DNA of 13,619 nt from Clostridia bacterium (GTDB taxonomy: Bacteria > Bacillota > Clostridia > Oscillospirales > Oscillospiraceae): positions 1 to 13,619 of the forward strand of contig QKDF01000019.1 of the NCBI GenBank assembly GCA_003245395.1. Reading direction: 5' to 3'. A program made the position numbers and the translations under genes. The first letter of the stretch is position 1. Every line of letters begins with the position of its first letter. Of the stretch, positions 7,706-13,619 are shown piece after piece. Under the pieces are notes generated by a model, which was not told the DNA's origin, made no database searches, and saw only the letters and a list, made by a program, of their open reading frames with translations.

Positions 7706-9106
7706 ATGACGGATTTATTGCTGACCAATGCGGTGATCGTGACGGTCGATCCGCAGCGCCGGATTTTGTTTGACGGCGCCATGGCTGTGTGCGGAGACAG
7801 AATCCAGGCAATCGGGGAAAGCCCAGAGCTGCTCAGCCGATTTCCCGACGCGAAGCGGACGATTAACTGTGCGGGGAAAATTGTTTTTCCCGGCTTTATC
7901 AACACCCATAACCATTTGTTCCAGACGCTGCTCAAGGGCTTGGGAGACGACATGGTGCTTAAGGACTGGCTGAAAACTATGACGTTCCCCGCCGCCCGGT
8001 TCCTGGAGCCGGAGGACTGCTGGGGCGGAGCGATGCTGGGTATTCTGGAGGGCATCCACAGCGGTATGACCACCGAGGTGGATTATATGTATCCCCATGC
8101 GCGGGAGGGCCTGAGCGACGGGGTACTCAAGGCGTACCGGGATACGAAAATTCGCGGCGTCTTTGGCCGGGGCTGTATGGATACCGGAACGGATTTTGGT
8201 GTCGTACCCGAGATTATGCAGGACCGAAAGACGGTGGAAAAAGACCTGACACGAATCTTCGATACCTATCACAACACGGAAAACGGGCGGATTCAGGTCT
8301 GGACGGCGCCCGCTGCGCTGTGGTCGAATACAGAGCCGATGCTCCGGATGCTCTACGAGATCAGCAATTCCTATCACGCGGGACTGACGGTTCACGTCTC
8401 GGAGACGCCGTTTGACCGCACAGCCACGCAGGCGCTTCATGGCAGCTGCGGTGTGGACTGTCTGGAAAAGATCGGACTTACCGGGCCCAACGTGCTGATG
8501 GTGCACTGCGTTTACCTGACGGTAAACGACATCCGGAAAGCGGGGGAGTACGATCTGAAGGTCTCCCACAACCCGGTGAGCAATATGTATCTGGCGTCGG
8601 GCGTGGCTCCGGTGGGGCAGATGCTGCAGAACAACATCACCGTCGGTCTGGGCGTGGACGGTGCGGCCAGCAACAACGGTCAGGATATGCTGGAGCTGAT
8701 GAAAACAACGTCTCTGCTGCAGAAGGTACATACACTCAATCCCACCGCGATTTCTGCGGAAAAAGTGCTGGAGATGGCAACCATCGACGGCGCTCGGGCC
8801 ATCGGTATGGAGCACGAGATTGGTTCTCTGGAGGCCGGGAAAAAGGCGGATTTTGTGATCTTCAATCCGTATCGCTCCGCCAAGGCGGTTCCGGTTCACA
8901 ACCCGGTGTCCACACTGGTGTATTCCTCCACGATGCAGAACATCGAAAGCGTTGCGGTGGACGGTACGTTCCTGATGGAAAACGGCGTGGTTACGGTGGT
9001 GCCCGACGAGGAGGCCGTTTTGCGGCAGTGGCAGAAGATTGCCGAGCGGTTGGCTCAGCGCGCGGGAATCTGCAACAGGGGGGCCGGTCATCCCTGGAGG
9101 AGGTAA
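7706..9106 (+). CDS. ATZ/TRZ-type amidohydrolase, probable purine deaminase (guanine or 8-oxoguanine type)
   Basis: 466-residue cytosolic metal-dependent hydrolase of the cytosine-deaminase-like amidohydrolase superfamily. Metal and catalytic residues are all visible: THNH (His68, His70) after FPGF, VHVSET (His230, with Glu233 as likely proton shuttle), MVHC (His267) and GLGVDGAASNNG (Asp318). The C-terminal composite sheet contains SLEAGKKADFVIFNP. Related enzymes deaminate guanine, 8-oxoguanine, S-adenosylhomocysteine or hydrolyse aminotriazines. Position between a purine-type importer and a xanthine-dehydrogenase-type enzyme favours guanine to xanthine or 8-oxoguanine to urate (inference). 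The ribosome binding site is weak and close (AAAAGGA two bases from ATG), suggesting dependence on translation from the ATPase gene 7 bases upstream. Exact substrate uncertain. Confidence 0.85.
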   Translation: MTDLLLTNAVIVTVDPQRRILFDGAMAVCGDRIQAIGESPELLSRFPDAKRTINCAGKIVFPGFINTHNHLFQTLLKGLGDDMVLKDWLKTMTFPAARFLEPEDCWGGAMLGILEGIHSGMTTEVDYMYPHAREGLSDGVLKAYRDTKIRGVFGRGCMDTGTDFGVVPEIMQDRKTVEKDLTRIFDTYHNTENGRIQVWTAPAALWSNTEPMLRMLYEISNSYHAGLTVHVSETPFDRTATQALHGSCGVDCLEKIGLTGPNVLMVHCVYLTVNDIRKAGEYDLKVSHNPVSNMYLASGVAPVGQMLQNNITVGLGVDGAASNNGQDMLELMKTTSLLQKVHTLNPTAISAEKVLEMATIDGARAIGMEHEIGSLEAGKKADFVIFNPYRSAKAVPVHNPVSTLVYSSTMQNIESVAVDGTFLMENGVVTVVPDEEAVLRQWQKIAERLAQRAGICNRGAGHPWRR

Positions 9107-9111
9107 AAGAC

Positions 9112-9117
9112 AGGAGG
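9112..9117 (+). promoter_or_regulatory. Ribosome binding site that fixes a GTG start for the Mo subunit
   Basis: AGGAGG here lies 8 bases before GTG at 9126, ideal spacing. The alternative longer frame from ATG 9039 would begin inside the amidohydrolase gene, add 29 residues of non-conserved sequence and has no comparable site upstream. A second AGGAGG at 9098-9103 adds to ribosome recruitment. Confidence 0.75.
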
Positions 9118-9125
9118 TGTTGGCG

Positions 9126-11444
9126 GTGCAGGAAAACTATCAGGTGATCGGCCGTTCCCATGTCCGAGTGGATGCCGGAGAAAAAGTAACGGGGCGGGCC
9201 GTTTACGCCGACGATCTGGAGATGCCCCGCATGGTTCATGCGGGGAGCGTCCACACGACCCATCCACATGCCGCGGTGTCCGTGGATGCGGCGGCGGCGC
9301 TGACCGTGCCGGGGGTCGTCTGTGTTCTGACTGCCAAAGATTTTCCAAAACCGCAGAGCCATTCTGACTTTTGCTACTGCACAGACACTCCGAAGTTTAT
9401 CGGTGACGTGGTTGCCGTCGTAGCCGCAAAAAACCCGGAGAGCCTGCAGGAGGGAATCCGGGCTGTCAAGGTAACGTATCGGGATCTGCCGGGAGTCTAC
9501 ACCATCGAGGAGGCTCTGAAAGAAAATGCTCCGGTTATCCGCGAGAAAGGCGTGGGTCTGACAGACGGCCTTCCCGATCCTGCAAAACCCGGTAATGTTT
9601 TTCTCCAGTCTCATAAGCCCCTGCGAAAGGGGGATGTGGAGACCGGCTTTGCGCAGGCGGACGTTATCTATGAGCAGACCTTTGAGACTCCGTTTGTGGA
9701 GCACGCCTATATCGAGCCGGAGTCGGTTCTGGTATACACCGAAGCGGAGACGGGCACCGTCGTGGTTCGATCCTGCTCCCAGCAGGGGCACGCACCACGG
9801 GAGTTCGTGGCGGACGCCCTGGGCATCCCCATGAACCGGGTGCGGGCGGTGCAGTGCACAGTGGGCGGCTCCTTCGGCGGAAAATTTGAACTGGTGGGCA
9901 TTTTAAGCGGCCGCGCGGCAGTGGTCAGCCGGAAAACGGGCCGGCCCTGCAAAATAACGCTTAGCCGGGAGGATTCCATTCTGGAGAGCGCCAAGCGCCA
10001 CCCGTTCCGTACAACAATCCGGGTGGGAGCAAAGCGGGACGGAACCATCACCGCCTATCAGGCGCGGCAGGTGGAAAACTGCGGTGCGTACAACAGCCAG
10101 GCGCCCTGGATGAACATCCGCGCCATGGTGCACTCCGCCGGGCCGTACCGGATTCCCAACATCCGGACGGACACCTATGGCGTCTTTACCAACAACCTCA
10201 CGCCCTGTGCCTTTCGGGGGTACAGTTCCCCCCAGGTGATCTTTGGCAACGAGATGATGATGGACGAGTTGGCCGAGCGGCTGGGAATCAGCATCGTGGA
10301 CTTAAAACGGAAAAATTTGCTCCGGCAAGGGGACCGGACCGCCACCGGGCAGGAGCTGATCCATGAGACGCTTCTGCCTTTTATGATGGAGGACATCGTC
10401 CGGGATACGGACTACCTGCGCAAGGAACAGGCGTATCGGCATCAGGACGGAGTTTGGAAAAAAGGCATCGGCCTGGTGACCAGCTATCGCGGCTCCGCCT
10501 TGGGCGGGGAGAGCGTGGATTCCTCCGGCGCTATGCTGACGGCGTTGCAGGACGGGAGTTTTATCCTCAATGCGGCCCTGATGGAGATCGGGCAGGGTTT
10601 GCGCACCGTTTATACGGAAATTGCGGCGGAAGCCTCAGGCATCGCCATGAAAGATATCGCGGTCACGCAGGTGGACTCCCACGCCATTCCCGACAGCGGA
10701 CTGACCGTCGCCTCCCGGGGGACAGCACAAGGAGGGCAGTCCGTGCGGATGGCCGGGGAAAAAATGAAGGAGATGCTGATCGAGTCCGGTCGTATTCTTC
10801 TGGGTGCAAAACCGGAAGAACACGTACAGATCGTCGCCAGCCGGTGCTTCATCGAAGAGCGCCCGGAGCGGATGATCTCTGTGGCGGACATCTGCCTGTA
10901 CCGCAAGTACCAGGGGCTGCCCATGGCGGCATACCAGTGGTATATTCCCCGTCCGTTGATCAACGATGAGGCCACCGGTCAGGGCGAGGCGTTCACGACC
11001 TACGCCTACGGCGTCAGTGTAGCGGAGGTGGCGGTAAACTGCCACACCGGTCAGGTGCGGGTGGAAAAAATCACCGCGTACCACGACGTGGGTAAGGTGC
11101 TGGACGAGCGGCTGGTGAAAGGGCAGATTTACGGCGGTATTCTGATGGGCATGGGCTTTGGCCTGTGGGAAAATGTACAGGTCCGGCAGGGGAAGACGAA
11201 GGATCTCAATTTTGACAGATACCACATTCCCACGTCCCAGGATCTGCCGGACATTCAAATCAAACTTTACGAATGCGACGACCCGGAGGGAACGTATGGT
11301 GCGAAATGCATCGCCGAGGCGGCCACGGAAATGATCGGGACAGTCCTGGCTTTGGCGGTCAAGCACGCCATTGGAAAACCGATCCGCTCCCTGCCGGTGA
11401 GCATGGAGGCTGTTGTCAATTTGCTGGGCGAAGACTGCCCATGA
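9126..11444 (+). CDS. xdhA: Xanthine dehydrogenase family, molybdenum-binding catalytic subunit
   Basis: 772-residue large subunit that binds the molybdopterin cofactor and hydroxylates the substrate ring with water. The GTG start was chosen from the AGGAGG at 9112; numbering is from it. The N-terminal a/b hammerhead domain includes VTGRAVYADD (about 21-30). The Mo-binding region contains EHAYIEPES (192-200), GGSFGGKFE (247-255), RHPF (291-294), AFRGY (362-366), EIGQG (487-491) and, near the C terminus, GAKCIAEAA (725-733), whose Glu731 matches the catalytic base Glu1261 of bovine xanthine oxidase. By hand alignment Arg332 (IRAMVH) matches bovine Arg880 and Arg364 matches Arg912, both substrate-side residues; bovine Glu802 aligns with Phe254. 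The FeS and FAD subunits follow, making a three-gene enzyme. Xanthine or hypoxanthine is the likely substrate, but other N-heterocycles remain possible. Confidence 0.9.
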   Translation: MQENYQVIGRSHVRVDAGEKVTGRAVYADDLEMPRMVHAGSVHTTHPHAAVSVDAAAALTVPGVVCVLTAKDFPKPQSHSDFCYCTDTPKFIGDVVAVVAAKNPESLQEGIRAVKVTYRDLPGVYTIEEALKENAPVIREKGVGLTDGLPDPAKPGNVFLQSHKPLRKGDVETGFAQADVIYEQTFETPFVEHAYIEPESVLVYTEAETGTVVVRSCSQQGHAPREFVADALGIPMNRVRAVQCTVGGSFGGKFELVGILSGRAAVVSRKTGRPCKITLSREDSILESAKRHPFRTTIRVGAKRDGTITAYQARQVENCGAYNSQAPWMNIRAMVHSAGPYRIPNIRTDTYGVFTNNLTPCAFRGYSSPQVIFGNEMMMDELAERLGISIVDLKRKNLLRQGDRTATGQELIHETLLPFMMEDIVRDTDYLRKEQAYRHQDGVWKKGIGLVTSYRGSALGGESVDSSGAMLTALQDGSFILNAALMEIGQGLRTVYTEIAAEASGIAMKDIAVTQVDSHAIPDSGLTVASRGTAQGGQSVRMAGEKMKEMLIESGRILLGAKPEEHVQIVASRCFIEERPERMISVADICLYRKYQGLPMAAYQWYIPRPLINDEATGQGEAFTTYAYGVSVAEVAVNCHTGQVRVEKITAYHDVGKVLDERLVKGQIYGGILMGMGFGLWENVQVRQGKTKDLNFDRYHIPTSQDLPDIQIKLYECDDPEGTYGAKCIAEAATEMIGTVLALAVKHAIGKPIRSLPVSMEAVVNLLGEDCP

Positions 11445-11454
11445 GGAGGAGCAT

Positions 11455-11928
11455 ATGCAGGAGAAAACGGTTCGGTTTTATGTAAACTCTGTGGAAACAG
11501 AGGTCACGGTTTCGGTGAACGACCGCTTACTGGACGTGCTGCGAAATCAACTGGGACTAACCGGAACCAAGGAGGGCTGCGGCATCGGTGAGTGTGGCGC
11601 CTGCACCGTGATACTGGACGGGAAAGCGGTAAATTCCTGCCTGGTACCGGCTGCATCGCTGGATGGCCATGAAGTGGTAACGATTGAGGGATTGTCGGAG
11701 GGCGGAACCCTCCACCCACTGCAGGATGCCTTTGCCCGGCACGGCGCTGTTCAGTGCGGGTTTTGCACGCCGGGATTCATTATGAGCGCCAAGGCGCTGC
11801 TGGACGAAAATTCCCATCCCGAGCGGACGGAAATTCAGGAGGCTATCGCCGGAAATCTATGCCGCTGCACGGGTTATGAGCAGATTATCGATGCGATTGA
11901 GGACGCTGCGGGAAAGGCCGAGCCATGA
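11455..11928 (+). CDS. xdhC: Xanthine dehydrogenase family, [2Fe-2S] subunit
   Basis: 157-residue electron-transfer subunit with two [2Fe-2S] clusters that carry electrons from the molybdenum site to FAD. The plant-ferredoxin-like N domain has C42-x4-C47-x2-C50 and C62 (GCGIGECGACTV ... NSC). The helical C domain has C101-x2-C104 (QCGFCTPGF) and C136-x-C138 (CRCTGYEQI). All eight ligands are present and the length is normal for the family. The start at 11455 is chosen because GGAGGA at 11445-11450 is correctly spaced. An ATG at 11413 in the same frame would lie within the Mo subunit gene and add 14 unrelated residues. The stop overlaps the start of the FAD subunit (ATGA), so the two are translationally coupled. 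Confidence 0.95.
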   Translation: MQEKTVRFYVNSVETEVTVSVNDRLLDVLRNQLGLTGTKEGCGIGECGACTVILDGKAVNSCLVPAASLDGHEVVTIEGLSEGGTLHPLQDAFARHGAVQCGFCTPGFIMSAKALLDENSHPERTEIQEAIAGNLCRCTGYEQIIDAIEDAAGKAEP

Positions 11929-12875
11929 TACAGGTGGGAGATTACTGCCGCCCGGCTTCTGTGGCGGAGGCGGTAACACTGTGCGCGCGGGAGGGGGCCG
12001 TCTCGTTTGCCGGAGGGACGGACCTGATGGTCAAGGCGAGAGGGCGTTCTCAATTCCGGGACAAGACCTTTGTGGACTTGGGCGGCATGTCCGAGCTGTC
12101 TTTCATCCGGGACGAGGGAGAGACAATTTCCATCGGTGCCGCCGTCACGCTGACGCAGCTGCTCCAAACCGCTGCAATCAAAGAATCCGTACCGCTGCTG
12201 TGGCAGGCCGCCTCCCGTGTGGCCAACCGTCAGGTTCGCAACCGTGCCACGCTTGCGGGAAATATTGCGAATGCCTGCCCCGCGTCGGATTGCATTCCTG
12301 CGCTGATGGTGCTTGGCGCTTCCGTCACCGTGACGGGAACGGAGGGGGAGCGGACGATTCCCGTGGCGGAGCTGTTTCGCAGCTGTGAAGCCTGCCTGCG
12401 CCACGATGGGATGCAGGTTCGCACCTGCTTCTTTTTGGAAACGGTAACAAAGAAATTGACGCTCCGGCAGGGAGAATTGATCACCTCTTTGGAAATATCC
12501 AAACAGAGCGCCGAACAGCGGTCTGTGTTCTATAAGCTCACGGAGAACCGGTCATCGGGCATGGCGGTGCTGAACTTCGCCATGACGGGCTCTTTGGGTG
12601 CGGATGGAACGGTGACGGCATTCAGCGTCTGCCCGGGAGGCGTTTTTCCCAAGCCCCGCTGCTTCCCGGAGAGGGAGAACCCGCTGCTGGGCAGGCTGCC
12701 CGACCGGGCGCTGTTCCAGAGCATAGTACAGGAAATTTCTGACAGTCTTGCGGCGGAAAAAGACACGCTGGCGGGATATGCCTATAAAAGCCGTGTCCTG
12801 CCGGAAATCTTACAGGATGGGATGGCGCAGCTTTTCCTGGGAATCCCCATGGAAGGATCGGAGTGGAGCATATGA
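11925..12875 (+). CDS. xdhB: Xanthine dehydrogenase family, FAD-binding subunit with a Cys-containing insert
   Basis: 316-residue flavoprotein subunit of the molybdenum hydroxylase that passes electrons to the final acceptor. FAD contacts are recognisable: FAGGTDLMVK (28-37), IGAAVTLTQL (70-79), RNRATLAGNIANACPASD (105-122), and the CO-dehydrogenase-flavoprotein-like C domain from about 195 on. Where the family usually has a short GPGKT-type loop after FRS, this protein carries about 16-20 extra residues containing C154-x2-C157-x10-C168. Inserts in this subunit hold a [4Fe-4S] cluster in 4-hydroxybenzoyl-CoA reductase; whether that holds here is not known. The ATG overlaps the stop of the FeS subunit by the ATGA arrangement, and its own stop overlaps the next gene in the same way. 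Confidence 0.92.
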   Translation: MIQVGDYCRPASVAEAVTLCAREGAVSFAGGTDLMVKARGRSQFRDKTFVDLGGMSELSFIRDEGETISIGAAVTLTQLLQTAAIKESVPLLWQAASRVANRQVRNRATLAGNIANACPASDCIPALMVLGASVTVTGTEGERTIPVAELFRSCEACLRHDGMQVRTCFFLETVTKKLTLRQGELITSLEISKQSAEQRSVFYKLTENRSSGMAVLNFAMTGSLGADGTVTAFSVCPGGVFPKPRCFPERENPLLGRLPDRALFQSIVQEISDSLAAEKDTLAGYAYKSRVLPEILQDGMAQLFLGIPMEGSEWSI

Positions 12876-13619
12876 AAGCGGTAAAAGCGGGCTGGCTGAT
12901 CTGCGCCTTTGACGATATCCGGGAGGACTGCGGATTTTTGATTGCGGACGGGCGGGTCGAAGAAGTCCTGACCAACGCCGGGATCGACAGCCTGACGGAG
13001 AAGGGCACGCTTGCGGCTGTGGACGTGCTTGACCGAAGGGAAAGCATTGTCTTTCCGGGCTTTGTGAACGCCCACATGCACCAGTACGGAATGCTGTCCC
13101 ACGGAATTCCTCAGGCGGGCGATGTGCGGGATTTCGATACGTTTCTGAGCAACTACTGGTGGCCATACATCGAAAACCGCATCCGGAAAGAGCAGGTGCT
13201 CATCACGGCAGAGTATACGGCGGCGGAGATGCTCCACAGTGGGATCACCGCCTTCTGCGACATTCTGGAGGCTCCGTATACCGAGGACGACACATTGATT
13301 GCCCAGGGGGAACTGATTGAAAACACCGGAATGCGGGCGGTCGTCTCCCTGGAGAGCTCGGAACGAGTCAGCCCGGAAAACGGAATGCGGTGCCTGGGGC
13401 AAAACGCCCGGGCTGCCGATTATTTTGCGGCCCGCAGCGGTGTGGTGCGCGGGGCCATCTGCACCCACACCACCTTCACCTGTTCCGATGGTTTCATCCG
13501 GCAGGCGGCGGAGTTGGCCCAGGCGCGGGGCGCTCTGCTGCAATTCCATCTTTCCGAGAGCCGCTACGAGCCGGACCGGCTTTGCAGAGAACGGAATCTG
13601 ACCCCTGCCGCGCTGTATG
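12872..13619 (+). CDS. Second ATZ/TRZ-type amidohydrolase, 3'-truncated by the window edge
   Basis: The first 249 residues are visible and the frame is open at the right edge, so roughly half of a typical protein of this family is seen. The start ATG overlaps the stop of the FAD subunit (ATGA), with GTGGAG upstream. Family marks: VFPGFVNAHMH (60-70) gives the first metal pair His68 and His70, and QFHLSES (224-230) gives His226 and Glu229, matching VHVSET in the amidohydrolase at 7706. The later His and Asp ligands lie outside. Apart from the metal motifs the two amidohydrolases look quite different, so they are paralogues by family rather than a recent duplication, and probably act on different compounds. 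Tight coupling to the flavoprotein suggests a linked step, such as deamination of an amino-purine or opening of a ring product (inference). Confidence 0.88.
   Translation, partial: MKAVKAGWLICAFDDIREDCGFLIADGRVEEVLTNAGIDSLTEKGTLAAVDVLDRRESIVFPGFVNAHMHQYGMLSHGIPQAGDVRDFDTFLSNYWWPYIENRIRKEQVLITAEYTAAEMLHSGITAFCDILEAPYTEDDTLIAQGELIENTGMRAVVSLESSERVSPENGMRCLGQNARAADYFAARSGVVRGAICTHTTFTCSDGFIRQAAELAQARGALLQFHLSESRYEPDRLCRERNLTPAALY

Noticed and set aside
7715..9091. Long antisense open frame (458 codons) opposite the amidohydrolase
   Set aside because: A shadow of a G+C-rich gene. The plus strand encodes a complete set of amidohydrolase motifs; the antisense translation is rich in His/Arg, without a recognisable domain or ribosome binding site.
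9039..9125. Upstream extension of the Mo subunit to ATG 9039
   Set aside because: It would overlap the amidohydrolase gene and add non-conserved residues. The AGGAGG at 9112 serves GTG 9126.

Overview
The window looks like a chromosomal segment of a motile, probably strictly anaerobic clostridial Firmicute, perhaps an Oscillospiraceae-type gut organism. This placement is inference. It rests on the strong AGGAGG-type ribosome binding sites, a clostridial-style Cache/HAMP chemoreceptor, a Bacillus/Clostridium-type nucleoside ABC importer with a BMP-family lipoprotein, and a moderately G+C-rich coding style. No rRNA, tRNA, mobile element or CRISPR array was seen.

Layout. (1) Bases 1-1932 hold the 3' part of a transmembrane chemoreceptor gene, open at the left edge and closed by a strong bidirectional hairpin terminator at 1945-1994. 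(2) Converging on that terminator from the right is a small, unassigned three-helix membrane protein gene (2443-2042, minus strand) with a good extended -10 promoter of its own. (3) A roughly 580-base gene-free divergent region (2444-3024) follows. Its right half holds a plus-strand promoter, a compact multi-helix RNA leader closed by a perfect 11-bp helix (2846-2925), and an intrinsic terminator (2940-2990). This has the layout of a riboswitch or attenuator and matches no class I can name. (4) From 3025 to the right edge a single plus-strand operon runs without a visible internal terminator: two ABC permeases, a BMP-type substrate-binding lipoprotein, a mRNA hairpin, a double ABC ATPase, an ATZ/TRZ-type amidohydrolase, the three subunits of a xanthine-dehydrogenase-family molybdenum hydroxylase (Mo, FeS, FAD), and the first part of a second ATZ/TRZ-type amidohydrolase that leaves the window.

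Working model (inference). The importer brings in purine nucleosides or bases. A metal-dependent deaminase removes an exocyclic amino group, for example guanine or 8-oxoguanine to xanthine or urate. The heterotrimeric molybdo-iron-sulfur flavoenzyme hydroxylates the purine ring. The second amidohydrolase handles another amino-purine or a ring product. Overlapping stop and start codons across FeS, FAD and the second amidohydrolase couple their translation. If the leader is a riboswitch, a purine-related ligand is the natural guess, but the sequence alone does not show it.
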